A DNA stretch of 64,000 nucleotides from the NCBI RefSeq assembly GCF_018446385.1, contig NC_055990.1, positions 25,221,726-25,285,725 of the forward strand, in the 5' to 3' direction. The notes beneath the pieces were generated by a model. That model did no database searches and was not told where the DNA came from. It worked only from the letters and a program-made list of their open reading frames with translations. The first letter of the stretch is position 1. Every line of letters starts with the position of its first letter. Below, piece by piece: positions 1 to 15,851 of this stretch. Made by a program: the position numbers and the translations under genes. The DNA comes from Zingiber officinale. Its lineage: Eukaryota; Streptophyta; Magnoliopsida; Zingiberales; Zingiberaceae.

Positions 1-84
1 TTACTACAAAAGGAAAAAAAAATCCCTTAGTACTTATCCCCTTTTTTTCCATTTGACTCATGTGCTAATTGAAACATTGTGCAG

Positions 85-3234
<3,150 letters not shown>

Positions 3235-3853
3235 GCTAGACTGGTGTGGTACAGTGGACAGTAGAGCAGAATCATGGTCAGGGCACACTTTTCATCGATA
3301 CTTATCGTCCATTATTTGGGTGACGTAGACACATGCTTGCCGAAAGGGACTTAAGGCAGTGAACACAGAGACATCATGAAGACATGAAGTAATCTTAAGC
3401 AGTTACAAAATTCAGAAGAGCGGAAACGGTTGGACACCATCAGTACGTGCAAGTGAGAAAAATTCTTCCCACCTTTTGGAGATTTTTCGTGAAAGATTCA
3501 CAAGTATATTCTTTTCCCTTAGATGATTCTACTTGTCAATACAGATGTAAAGTTGCATTCTAGGGCTTATTGGAGGAAGAGAAATATTATTGGATATCTT
3601 TGTTTTTTTTATTTTTCTTAAAATATGGTAGCCTTCTATTTTAAATGCTAATGTAAATTGCAATTAACACATTTACCATCTCATTAGTTGATATAAAGAT
3701 GGCCTAGTATAATTGAATTATACAAGTGTTGATTTGATGATTTCACTCTCGAAAAGGTAAAAAGAAAAAGAAAAAAAAATCAGCACTTCATTCTACAACA
3801 CAAACTTCCTCAGCCCCAAAATTCAATCTGCATGCCCAATCCTCTAACAGAAT
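3235..3853. other. Convergent intergenic region (3' UTRs)
   Basis: Lies between the tail-to-tail protease and glycosyltransferase genes. It should hold both 3' UTRs. AT-rich with an A-rich run near 3760-3780. No further gene or repeat is visible. Confidence 0.6.
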
Positions 3854-5286
3854 TTAGCGGCATTGCCTTTTCCTAGAGTTCCCTGTAGCCACCAGCTTCG
3901 TCAGTAGAGCCTTCAGTCTCCTAGCGCCTGCACCAGGCTTGAGAACACCATAGCTCAATCCACCATCAACAGAGGCAGAGCAAGCGCCTCCATTATCATC
4001 CAAGCACCAACCTCCCTTGCTGAACACTCCCTTCCTCCGTCGGAGGAGCTCGCGGTCGATCTTATCAAGCACCGGATCGTTCTTCTTGAACTTCCTCGCG
4101 AACGGCACACTGCTCAGGATCATCCTCCTATAGTCCTTGAGGCCCAAGGTCATGGGGTGCTGCGTCGGGGGGTTGTCCCACAAGATGTAGTGCAGGTCGT
4201 GGCTCACCGCCGTGTTTCGGAACTCCTTGGAGTTGCATATCACCGTCTGGAAGTAGCCCTCCGGCGAGGAGATGAAGTTGGTGTAGTAAAGGAGGAGGTT
4301 CCTCGGAAGGTTGTCCCAGCTCAGGATGCAGTACTCGGCAAAAGACCTGGAGAGTATAGTCCAAGCAGAACCTGATCAAACAGCATCATTGTTATTCAGA
4401 AATCAGTAGAGATATGATCATGCGAGCAACAACAATTGCCGTGTACTAGTGTCTATATCGGTACCTGTGTAGAGCTTGAAGGCAGTGGGAAGGCCTCTTT
4501 GGTTCGCAGACCAAATGATGCCCGATTTGTTGTGGCTATGCAGTGCAGAATCTATAATGATAGGCCTTGCTCTCTTCTTTCTGCGAGAAAAGTTGAGTTC
4601 TATGAATCATAAAAGAATCAAAGATTGGATTTTTATGTGTCCATTGAAGTGCTCTTACATCTTCCAGCCCAAGTGGCTGGTGTGTTCTATGAAGTTGAGA
4701 TCTCTAGGCAAGGTAGAGAATGCCACAATTAGATCTGTAGAAATGGGTTAGATTGCCACTAGAGATTTCTCAGTTTTGGGCAAAACCTAATTTTGACAGT
4801 TTTACCGTCTTGGGTGATCAGGGGGTAGTCGGCGGCGCTGAGGTTGATGAACCAGTCCCAGTGGCCGAGGCGGAGGAGGATGGCCATGGCGTGGAGCGTG
4901 GTGGAGAGCATGGTGGGGCCGCGGTAGGTGACCGGATTCGACTTGCCGACGATCCATACGTTGCCGAATCGCGAAAAAGCTTCGGTTTTGGCGACGAACT
5001 CGGCGAGCTGGGCGTGCTCCTTCGGCGGCGCGTGGAGGTCCAGATGGAGGAGGTAGCGGTTCCCTGGGTGGTAGATTGCCAGGAGAAGGCGCTCAAGGCG
5101 AGAAACGTCGCCGGGTGATGCAGAGATGAGGTAGGCAAAGGCGACCGGGTAGGATTTCGGGGCGCCGCGCAGGTGCTCAGATTTGTAGAAGAAGGTGGCG
5201 GATTTGGAAAGGACCAAGGGGATGATGAGGAGTGAGAGGAGAAGGCAGGCGAGAGCGAAGGGCACCATGAAGTATTTGATCGCCAT
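3854..5286 (-). CDS. GT14 family glycosyltransferase (GlcAT14-like beta-glucuronosyltransferase)
   Basis: Type II Golgi membrane protein of CAZy family GT14 (core-2/I-branching fold); plant members add glucuronic acid to arabinogalactan proteins. Exons on the minus strand: 5286-4806, 4734-4659, 4580-4465, 4371-3854, giving 396 residues, close to the family's usual length of about 400-450. Residues about 5-27 form the membrane anchor (FALACLLLSLLIIPLVL). Family blocks in order: YPVAFAYLISAS, RYLLHLDLHAP, PTMLSTTLHAMAILL, WDWFINLSAADYPLITQDD, LPRDLNFIEHTSHLGWK, RPIIIDSALH, GSAWTILSRSF, YYTNFISSPEGYFQTVICNS, HDLHYILWDNPPTQHP. The end is basic (NSRKRQCR). Exon 1 is GC-rich. The start is the first ATG before the anchor. 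Glucuronosyl activity is inferred from the family, not shown. Confidence 0.92.
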
Positions 5287-7255
5287 GGCGAAGGCGAAGA
5301 AAAGGAGGAGGTGCTTTTGTTGTCCGATAAGATCTCAATACAAAGTTGCAATCTTTTCAATGTCCGGTGAGAAATTATGACACCAGAACGCTGGATTTCA
5401 CAAGGAATCTCGGAAAAACTCGAAGAGCGAAGGAGATCATGAAGATTTTGGTGTCCATTCTGCAGAACAACCACAGAAAAAGTGAAGATTTTGCCAGCAG
5501 AAGAATCGGAGCACCAAGTTTCTGTCTTTTTTGTGTCAGCGAGAAGAAGATGAGCTGAAGAAGAGCAGATTCACTGAGAACCTCACAAAAACTGGAGGAC
5601 GAAGGCGACCATCAAGGCTTCGATGCTCATCTCTGGAAGAACAGAAAGGATGAAATCGCAATCTTTTCGGTTCCAGTGAGAAAGATTAGGTTGGGAGTTG
5701 GGAAAGAGAAGATCCATGAACTCACTTTCCCAAAAGAAGGTGAGGTGGTAGGAGAAATGTAGTTGTCAATGTGTTGGTTGTTACTTCATTCATGATATGA
5801 TTGCAATCTGAACAGTGAGGAGGAGGAAGAGGATGGAAAGTAAAAAACGAATGAAGAAGATGATGATGGATTGAGATCTAGCTCTTGACTTGGAAGTGAG
5901 GTCTGCTTACCAAGGTACTCATGTGAGGAGCTCTGCTCTGTTCTGAGGCAGCTGAGCTTCTCAAAGACGGCTATGGTGTCAGAATTTACTTCATCTAACT
6001 TCCATGTTTATTGTCACTTATATCCTGACATAAATATTCTTTTAATGCAGGGTTCAGTTTTGCAAAATTTTGACACAGATTCATTTGCCCTTCAATGCTG
6101 TCATTTGTCAGTTATTCGCGCGAGTCACGTTTTTTCAGTTCCTCAGGTACTTCAGATCGAATTCAATTTTGATAAATTTTTTTAATGGGCTATTAATCGA
6201 ACACTATTTGATTTACCAGCTAAAAAAAAATAGGAGTCTAAGGCATAGTTCACTTGTGTCAATGAAGAATTACATGGTGTCCTGTTTTTAGTAATGAATG
6301 CTTTCTTTGATACTGAAATAAATCAGTAAATTAAGATCTTGTTGTTTTCCCCGTTATTATTAATATTATTTAAGTTTTGAATCAGTACTTTTTTTTTATT
6401 TTAAAATCCTGAGAATGTGTTTCCTGTTAAAGAAAAGAGAAAAAGGAGGTCATTTCATCTTTCTAAGATTTTGTCCGTTGACTGTAACATAAACTCAACC
6501 CTTATAAAGCGAGAAATAGAAAATATTTGTTGTTCTTGGCAAGCTTTAGGCTGAGGAGGTCACATCCAGTACATTCAATTCTTGATAGATCTGATTGATT
6601 TACTTATAAAAAGGAGAAAAAACACTAAAAATCATCCTCTTGTTTCTTCAATTCCCAGGGTCGATCGTATGCCCCATGCCCTGCTGCTAAGGTGCAACGA
6701 AGATGTTAGGGTAATCTTTCAAATATCCATAGTTTAATTTTTAATTATGATACATGATAAAATATTTTTCTAATTTAAGATGTTGAGTTGCTTCCATCAC
6801 TTGAGCTTTTATATTTATTTTGATGATAGATGAAATTTTTTTATATTAAATCAATCATGGATATCATAGTTTATAAAATCACAATCCTAGAATAAATCAA
6901 TTCTGAATCATGTATAATTATTTTTTCAATAAAATTGGATAGGATTGATGAAAGTTTTAAGAGATCCTAATTTTTAATTCGAATTGAACGATGAGACCTA
7001 CAATATATTAAATTAAAACTCATTTATAAATATATAATTAATTAGTTTCAAGATTTATCCTTAACTATCTAGTTTTAAATTAAAAATTATCGTTTAAAGT
7101 TTTTTTTGGACGTCCGAAAGATTTTTAATTTTTTAAACTTTTGTAATGTTAGAGTTTTGAGATTATTTAGATATTTGTTTAGTTATTTTAAGTTAGTTTT
7201 TTATTAATAATATTTTTTCTTTTTTTCTCTAAAATATCAAGTTTTATTAAAGATT
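5287..7255. other. Intergenic region upstream of the glycosyltransferase
   Basis: 5287-5960 is purine-rich on the plus strand and probably carries the glycosyltransferase leader and promoter on the minus strand. It contains an imperfect repeat: the stretch around 5344-5480 recurs, rearranged, around 5570-5690 (shared words GCAATCTTTTC, GTGAGAAA, AAAAACT, GCGAAGG/ACGAAGG). From 6000 on the DNA is AT-rich with short T and A runs, and I see no gene. Confidence 0.5.
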
Positions 7256-7880
7256 ATTATGTAATCCTGCCTCGAAGTTGAGGAGATGGCAGTCGAGAAA
7301 TAACGTTAAGGTGGTTTTTCGTCTTTACTGATGATCCTATGCTCCTGTAACCACAAGTCGTTAGTGTAAAGCCGGGAGGGAGTTTTCGACGACGGTTCTC
7401 CGACGTCCAAATCACACACCGACCAGTAAGGAAAAGGAAGTGATGAATAGTGGCTTCCAGAGATGTATTCTGCCTACCTCCACGGAGGACGATCTCCCTT
7501 CTTATATAGAGCTTTGATAGGTAGATTGTACGCTTCCCGAGTGGACACGCTTCCCCCAAAAGCTAGCCTCGAGGAGGTGTCCCTAACATATATCTTACCA
7601 TAGTGGGACGAGCATATCTCTGCAGAGGTGACGGAAGCTTCTCCCATACGATTCTATGTCTTGCCGTTCGATTTTCTGTCCATCTACGCCGATCGTCGGA
7701 CCTTTGCCTTTGTACGCTGCCAGCTCGGCCATCTCTCGCCGAACTCTCCAGGTCGATCGGGGGTGGAGAGCTTTCCGATCGGCTGACCACTTAGTTGACT
7801 CCCACTGACCTTGACGCCTACCGAAGCCCTAACCTTCCCTGGAGGTGGACCCTCTCGAGTCATCACCGGATCATTATCAA
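7256..7880 (-). mobile_element. Probable solo LTR fossil, Gypsy-like
   Basis: A 0.6-kb GC-rich island in strongly AT-rich DNA. Read on the minus strand it starts TGATAATGATCC and ends GGCAGGATTACA, fitting the TG...CA ends of an LTR, and has a promoter-like CTATATAAG near 7500-7512. The sequence style resembles plant Gypsy LTRs. No coding region or second copy lies in the window, so it is best read as a solo LTR or fragment. I could not confirm a target duplication. It is old and decayed. The family assignment is an inference. Confidence 0.45.
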
Positions 7881-8449
7881 TAGAAATTATATATTATTTT
7901 ATTTTATTATATAAAAATATGAATATTACTAAGTGTATTAGAATAATAGTTATATATATAATTATTAATTTATTTATATATAAATAAAATTATTAAATAT
8001 TTTTTTAATTATTAATTACGTATCATAAAATTTTAAAATTTTTTAATAGAATCGAATCCGATATCGGATTCTTAATAACAAATTGCTTATGCATATTCAA
8101 CATTAGGATCTTAATTGAAATCTCCGGATTTAATATCCGATATCTAAATTTAAAAAAAAAAATCCCACATTCGAATTAGGTAAACAGTGGAGTGGCGACG
8201 CGTTGTATATTGATTGCGGTTCTTTATCTGTCTCGTGTGTCGTGTCGGTCGACCCCACGTCACTTTTTTTTCTTTCTTCCTTATTTTTATCCCTCTCTCC
8301 ATCGATCTAGGGTTTTGACCACGGCAACCCTCCGCGTACTCGCGCGACCCCGCCGCAATTGCCGTCTCAGCACGTTCCCTTCCCTTCTAACGCCCCGCTC
8401 GCCTCCGATTTCCATGACTTCGTCTTGATTCTTGGGCTCTCACAGGCCT

Positions 8450-11400
8450 ATGGCGGCTCGACAACCGCGGAAAGCCTGCGCCGCCGCGGACACGATCGAG
8501 GAGATTGGATCCCGCGTCGGTGTCCGAGAGGAGGCCGCATCATCCTCCAGGGAGGAAGCGACCACCGATGTCTCCGGAAACTCCTGGGAGGTGTCGTTGC
8601 TGGAGCGGCAGCTGCCCGACAGGGCGGCAGATGGCTTGTACGTGTTCCATAACACATTTCATCTGCTGCCGAGGGGGATTGGGCGGCTCGGTGCGCTCAA
8701 AACGCTCAAGTTATTTAGTAATGATATTGAAGTGCTGCCGCCTGAGGTTGACGACTTGGTGAAACTCGAGCGGCTGCAGCTGAAGGTCTCTTCGCCGGAA
8801 ATTTCTGGCCTCTCGTTACAAAAGCTTAAATCTTTGACTGAACTGGAGTTGTCCAAGACCCCACCTAGGTTGTCTGCTTCTTCTATCTTGTCAGAGATTT
8901 CTGGTCTTAAGTGCCTAACGAGGCTCTCCATTTGCCATTTCTCTATCAGGTAAATGAAGCTATCTTTTTGTGTCCCATATTGCTATTTATCATCAAGTCT
9001 TTATTCTCTTTCCTTGAAATAAATCAATTCTTAATTTTTGGATGAAAAATGACATTTTTAGCATTTCCCCTTACATTTTGGGTCAACATTTTAGTGGTTA
9101 CTCTTCCATTGTCACGACCATAGGATTTAAATGTCACAGTTGCGAAAGTTTTGGCCTGTGCTGACATTTACTTGTAAATTAGGATGATCTGATTACATGT
9201 ACTATGAATGAAGATGGGATTTGATTACTAGGTAAATTAGGATGATCTGATTACTGGGTTATGGGAAGGTTAACAATGTGATATAGGAGGTGGGGTTTGT
9301 AGTCCTACTCCATGAGATTTTAAATCCCATCAACTCCAATCTTTAACAGTAACCAGAAATGTGCAATTTATGCTTTCAATAAAATCCCATGGCATGGAAA
9401 TAACATAATACAAAACAAGGCATAATAGAAAACCAAAAATAACTAACTTAAGCACTGTTTTTAGAGAGAGAGAGAGTATATGGTGCCCTCATTGTTATAT
9501 CTCTGGACGCCCCAAATGAAATTTAATTTCTTTTGATTTTCTTAGATACTTAAATTTTATTTTTTGAAGTTCTTTCTCGAATTAAGTGCTTATAATTATA
9601 TATTACTCTTAGTTTAAACTTTTTTCTATGTACGAAATTTGTGTTTATACTCACTTTTTCTATTCAGATATCTTCCTCCAGAAGTTAGCAATCTGAAAAA
9701 GCTGCAGGAGCTTGATATTTCATTTAATAAGCTGAAGAACTTACCTGATGTTATAGCTGAGCTGGGTTCTCTTAAATCCCTGAACATTGCTAACAATAAG
9801 CTGGTTGACCCTCCACCATGTATTTCTTTGATGAGTAGCCTTGAAAGGCTGGATTTGTCTAACAATAAGCTAACGTCGTTGACTTCTCTCAGACTTTCTT
9901 CTATGCTCACCCTTCAACATTTAAATCTTCAGGTACATACGCCACTCTTTTAAAGTAGATCTATCTTTTTTACTTTCTCATATTTTTTAAACACAGCCTT
10001 TGTTTGAATTCTGACAAATGCATAATTTTGTAGTTAGTTTGTCTTCCTTTATCAAATCAATGAATTTTAATATTCTATGCTCCTTGTGAAGTGTAATTTT
10101 TTTTTTGAAAGATCTTAGATAAGATAGATAATCTGTATTTTCTTTGTCACTTATAAGAAGCTGGGATTTTTGGGTCTCCTTAAACTTAGTTGTAACTATC
10201 TTACTTTAATTGTTTTACTACAGGCAATTTGCATAGTTCATGGTTTTGGTCTGTTATCAACGTTGTTCTGGTTAGAGATCTTCACTAGTTCATTGGATGA
10301 TATATTGAGTTGTACCGTGTGGTACAAAACAGCACAAAGTGTTATATACAGTTCAAAACTATTAGTACGTATTCAATGAATATATTCTTGCCCATTATTT
10401 AAACACCCAGCAGCATCTATTGAGATTTACAATGTCGGTTTTGCATTCCAAAACAATGCTGGAGTTTTCTAATATTTATTATTGTACATTTCAAGCTGAG
10501 AATCACCTTGATGCCAACTGAATATTTTGCTTGGATAAACACAAAATACTTGAAGGAATTCATCTATTAGTGAATTTGGAGGGTAAAGATAATCTGCTTC
10601 ACACCTTATGTACATTGAGTTCATTTTAAATGATTTCATTTTAACTTCTGATACGCTTGCATGTTACATAATTGTTATTTTTAGCTTATAATTTGTTGCT
10701 TATTTTCTTTCTTTTTTGTGTCTCGAAAGCACAATAATCTTCCCTATGGTTTTGCAATACCATATTGGATAAGGTGCAAGTTTGAAGGAAATATTCAAGG
10801 TAACACCAAATTTCAAATCTCCAAGTCTTCAAATGCAAGTGAGCTATATGATCCTGCTATTCACAGGGCTCATTCGAGTCGATATTGCAATGGTAATACT
10901 TGCTTCTTTGTCTTAATGATATCTATACCATCATTAGTATGCATCCAAATAAGGTTCACTTAAATTTCCTTCTTGAAGTCAGGTTGCCATAGTACATCTT
11001 CATGTTCACATCTGGAACTGTCAAACAGCATCAGATGCCATGTTGCTAGAAGAATGAAAAGAAGGGGATGGAATCGCCACATATACATTCAACAAAGGGG
11101 TCGTCAGGAAAGATTGAACTACAGCAGAAAGTGCAAAGGGGAAGATCCCAATCGCAGTATGAATCTCAAGATGGTTGAAGAACCTGACATTTCTTCATTT
11201 ATTGAGCCAGTAACAGCTGTTGTGTTTGAAGAATCTGCAAAAGAGGATGTTCCCAATTGCAGTATGAGTCTCAAGATGGTTGAAGAACCTGACATTTCTT
11301 CATTTATTGAACCAGTAACAACTGTTGTGTTCGAAGAATCTGAGAAGGAGGATGCTTTTCACAACAACGATGCTAGTGCAATAAATAGTGACGGATGCTG

Positions 11401-14400
11401 CCTTGCCAAAGAGAGTGAGAGCAATGAGGTTGGTTTGCTTGAGAGTCACCCTGAAGAACAATCATCATGTGCCACCTACAACTCTATTTGCTTGAACAAA
11501 GACAATGAAATTGAATCTGAAAGAGAGGACAATGAATTTTCCTTCCATCCCATCTCTTCATTTGATGTGTCGGATGAGCAGTCCTCTTGCGAGACATCTA
11601 ACGTCACATCAAAATCTAAAAGGCATTCTGAGAAGGACCTTGATAATCCTAAACCCAGGAAATTTCGTAAACCTGTTGAAGACTGCTCAGACTTATCTTG
11701 CAAGTATAGCATTCAATCATACTGCAGCATTGATGATTTCATACCGGATGGTTTCTACGATGCAGGACGTGATCGTCCCTTCAAGTCCCTGCTAGATTTT
11801 GAACAGAGCCTCTGTCTAGATTCACGTGAGGTTATACTTTTGGATAGGTGGGTGATAACAAAATGTCATATTTAGTTGATTTTTTACTCCATAGTCATTG
11901 TTTTTTTTTCTCAGTTGTAACTTTTCATGGTTTACATGAAAATGATTCAGCCTATCTATTTTGCTCATTTAGAGAGAAAGACGAAGATCTGGATGCGATT
12001 GTTTTCTCTGCACAGTTGCTGATGTCTAGATTGAAAAGACCAAGCTTAAGTGGAAGGGAAGACAACATTGTTGATGATTTGCATAGAGCATCAATTCTTG
12101 CTCTCTTCGTGTCAGATTGTTTTGGCGGAAGTGAAAGAAGTGGTTCCATCCTGAAGATGCGTAGATCTCTTCTTGGTTTACGCAAACAACAGCCTTTTAT
12201 CTGTACTTGTTCTGCTGGGTACAACTTCGAGAAGACCAGACCGTTGGAGAATAAGCGTGACACTGAGTTTAATGTCTGTTTTTCTGAGTTGTGTGATAAC
12301 TCACTACAAGTTATCAAAAAATCACGGAATTCTAACATTGTGCCCATTGGTGCATTGCGTTTTGGTGTTTGTAGGCACAGGGCTGTGCTAATGAAGGTAT
12401 GCTTTTCTTTCGTTTTCCCTTCTCATTTTTATTAATTTCTGCTACAATTGTCCAATCATTTTTTTCCTGCAGTATCTCTGTGACCGAGTAGATCCTCCAA
12501 TTCCTTGTGAACTTGTACGAGGATATCTTGATTTCATGCCCCATGCTTGGAATACTGTTTGTGTAAGAAGAGGTAATGCATGTGTGCGAATGGTTGTTGA
12601 TGCTTGCTATCCAACTGACATTAGAGAAGAAACTGATTTAGAGTACTTTTGCAGGTGATTTCTTGTTTCTTTATCATCATTCCCACTTTTACCTGCTTTT
12701 AAGTTATATGCATTATTAGTTTAATTTGAGATGTAGTTCATGTATTACTTACCCTTTCTAAATTGTATAGCTTCTAAAGAAGCAGGAATTGTAGTTATAA
12801 ATTGATTCCATTTAGTACTTGCTCCAGAGTACAAGGCTTAAGATTGATCCTATACTTGCTTTTAAATTTAAAACCCAGATCAGTGAAGCCATCACTTCAT
12901 AGTTTTTTTATGCTCAAGAGGAATACATAAATATGTTTAAAGACTAGAATAGAATAAGGAAAAACAAAACAAGAAATCTGGTGCCACAAGCTAAGTCTTC
13001 TAATTTTGATACCTGATTTGTCCATTTTGTGACTTCTCTGAAACCCCAATTGGCCATGTGCCTTGCTTCGTTTGTAAAAACAGTGGAAAATGTCTCCTTA
13101 CATGAAAGTTTATGTTGGAGGGGAGAAGAGTTCTAAATAGGGAATCTTTCAGTTAGTCTAGTGTGATGTGGCAAGTGATTTTTCTTCCTTTCTTTTTTCC
13201 TCATCTTTGTGGCATGCTTTTTTCCTACTATCTTCTTTCTCAGGTGATTTCTATACCTTCTCTAACCCTCTGTTTGGATGGGGTGAGGCAAGATTCATTA
13301 ATGGAAGGGGAAGGGAGGGGAAGGGAGGGAAAGTAATATATTTATTTTACCCTTGTTTGGAAGAGAGGGAAGGTTCATTTGAGAGAAAAGGGATGGAAAT
13401 AAAGGTTAAATATATAAATTTACAAAAATATCCTCTTATTTTTTTAATAAATCTGTATGTGAAAAAATAAATATGGATAAAATTGGAATAATTTCTCCTT
13501 CCCCTTCCTTACACTCCAAATTGGGGTGTAAGAAATTTCGCTGATTCCCGAGCATGCAAGGGGAAGCTTTACCCTTCTCTCCCCTTCCCCTTCGTGACTC
13601 ACTCTCTCCCAAACAAGTGTAAAAATTCTTTTTACCCATGTTTACCTTTCCCTCCCCTTTACTCACCTCCTCCCAAACAGAGGGTAAAGGGAAAAAACAG
13701 AGAATACACTATCATTTAATGGTATCTTGTGATCCTATGGATAGCTACTATCTCTTAACAATGTGCAATTATCTTTGGAAATATTACTGTTCAATGATGG
13801 CTTGTGCTCAACCCTTGACTCTGACATTGAAAATTCAAAACTATTAAAACTATATGTATTTTCTATTAGGTTTGTGTAACTATATTCTCTGAACATTTAT
13901 TTGATACAAATATTTTGTGTATTTCTGTTCAGATATGTTCCTCTTAGTCGATTTCTAGTACCTCTTGAAACTGGGAATTCTACCGTCCCTACGTTGTCTA
14001 TTCCTTTCTCACTCAACTATCAAATCAAAAGTACATCCAAGTCTGTCATCCATTGCAAATTTGGGGCACTTGATGCTGCCATAAAGGTGATTACATAAAG
14101 AGCTGCTAGTGTATTTGTGCACATCTTATCTTACCATATCCATGGATTACAAAAACATGTGACTTAACTTCCTCAACTGCACAGGTTCGATATTTGATAG
14201 CGGAGCAGACATTCATTGAGGAAATTAGGGCCTTTGAGCACATGCTCCTGGGGGAAGTAAGGATTTTAGGCGCTTTGAGAAATCATAAGCATATAGTGCA
14301 TATTTATGGTCATCAACTTTCTTGTAAGTGGCTTCCAGCAGAAGATGGGAACAAAGATCATAAATTGTTGCAATCTATGATTATTATGGAGCATGTGAAT

Positions 14401-15851
14401 GGTGGTTCTTTAAAGGTGGATAGGTGTTGAATGCTTGCTTCTATCTTGCATATGTAAGGCACGTTTAACTCCTGATTGTGTTTTTTGCAGAATTATTTAG
14501 ATCAATTGAGGGAGAAGGGCCGGAAGCATGCTCCTGCTGACATTGCTTTGTGTATTGCTAGGGATGTTGCCTGTGCACTGGTAGAAGTGCATTCTAAGCA
14601 AATTATTCACAGGGACATAAAAAGTGAAAACATTTTAGTTGATTTTGTATCCCGGGCTGACACAGTGCTTGTTGTCAAGCTTTGCGATTTCGACAGATCA
14701 GTTCCACTTCATTCCACTGCACATACATGTTGCATTGCTCACCTTGGCATACATCCACCTAATGTTTGCGTGGGTACACCTCGGTGGATGGCTCCAGAGG
14801 TGGTCCAAGCTATGCATCAGAAACATTCATATGGTCTGGTAAGATTATTTCTGTTCCCTTCATCTCATGTACTAATTTCACTCTTAAGTTACTGCTATAC
14901 TCTAGATTAATTGAATGCACTTTATGATTGTCTGAGATCATGCTGTGGTTTTGAAGCAGGATATCAAGTAATGTTTGAGCCACAGGATCACAATTCATGT
15001 TGGTCTAGTTTTTGTCATGTTATTAAAATGTCTGCCTGATTTTCTATTTTGTTCTTCCAGTTGATCACATGTTTTCTTTAGTCGTTATTCAAACATGATT
15101 GGTTTGATCAATTAGGAAAGCTGCAAGTAATATCATCGAGAAGCTGTACCATTTGAACATGTGCTTGCCATACATTTCCCTTTTGCATGACACATTGTTT
15201 TGACTTCTCTTGTTTGATAGTTTGTAGTTTAAATCTTTGGTGTTACAGGAGTAATCTTTGTCCTTTCTGCAGGAAGTTGATATATGGTCATATGGATGCC
15301 TTTTGTTAGAGCTCCTTACCCTTGAACTACCTTACCAAGGACTATCTGAGTCAGAGCTATATAAACTGTTGCAAGTAAGCTCCTTAGCTTTGCACCTTTA
15401 GTGGCACTTATTTATGTTTTACTTATTATTTCTTTTGCTGGTACCAACATAAGATCTGTATCCGATGGTGACATTTCAATCATGCTGAATGATACCCAAT
15501 CTTCACTTGATGAGCTCAGCTTAAATTTAAAAGCAACACCGAAGCTCTTTATGGAATATCTTACACTGTAATTTAACTTCTATATTCGATCAACAGATGC
15601 AACAGCGCCCAATGCTCACACCCGAATTAGAAGCATTAGCAGGAGTATCCCAAGATGAACCAACAGCACAATCCAAGACAACTGTCTTCTCCTCCAATGC
15701 AGAGTTCAAAATACTAAAGTGTTTGGTCGACCTTTTCTTTCAGTGCACCCATGGCGATCCTTCCCACCGACCGTCTGCCAAGCACATCTATGATTCTCTT
15801 CTAACCATTTCTTCTCAGCTGGAAACTGCAGACCATGACACTGGACAGTGA
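8450..15851 (+). CDS. LRR / EDR1-type domain / atypical Raf-like protein kinase (At1g04210 type)
   Basis: Large cytosolic signalling protein. Exons: 8450-8949, 9668-9932, 10730-10892, 10983-11847, 11973-12396, 12473-12654, 13933-14086, 14185-14415, 14491-14838, 15273-15374, 15597-15851; total 1,162 residues. Domains: leucine-rich repeats about residues 60-255 (LPPEVSNLKKLQELDISFNK); an acidic Ser-rich linker about 300-590; an EDR1/CTR1-like transglutaminase-fold domain about 598-800 with a Cys-His-Asp set at C731 (GVCRHRA), H763 (MPHAWNTV) and D782 (RMVVDACYP); then a kinase domain about 830-1150. The kinase has AAIK (K851), HRDIKSEN (D970, K972), GTPRWMAPEV and DIWSYGCLLLELL. It has DFD (994-996) in place of DFG and no standard glycine loop. 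From memory, Arabidopsis At1g04210 shares the layout and the DFD. The start is the first ATG in frame after the GC-rich leader. Substrates are unknown. Confidence 0.93.
11147..11356 (+). repeat. In-frame 105-bp tandem duplication inside the LRR-kinase gene
   Basis: Two adjoining 105-bp units, 11147-11251 and 11252-11356, encode residues 365-399 and 400-434. Both carry SLKMVEEPDISSFIEPV or a one-residue variant (NLKMV in unit 1). The units differ at only a few bases, so the duplication is young compared with the gene. It lengthens the acidic linker between the LRRs and the EDR1-type domain without breaking the frame. Confidence 0.93.
13266..13684. mobile_element. Tourist-like MITE (PIF/Harbinger group) in intron 6 of the LRR-kinase gene
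   Basis: A 419-bp insertion with terminal inverted repeats CCCTCTGTTTGG and CCAAACAGAGGG, flanked by TAA at 13263-13265 and 13685-13687. The 3-bp TAA duplication and the TGTTTGG end are typical of Tourist MITEs. The inside is rich in GGAAGGG and its complement and has no coding capacity. It sits well inside the intron 12655-13932, away from the splice sites. Confidence 0.85.

Noticed and set aside
7563-7866. Short minus-strand frames in the GC-rich island
   Set aside because: They lie in LTR-like non-coding sequence and show no domain.
8359-8762. Alternative-frame ORFs over exon 1 of the LRR-kinase gene
   Set aside because: Only the frame from 8450 continues with correct splice phase into the leucine-rich repeats.
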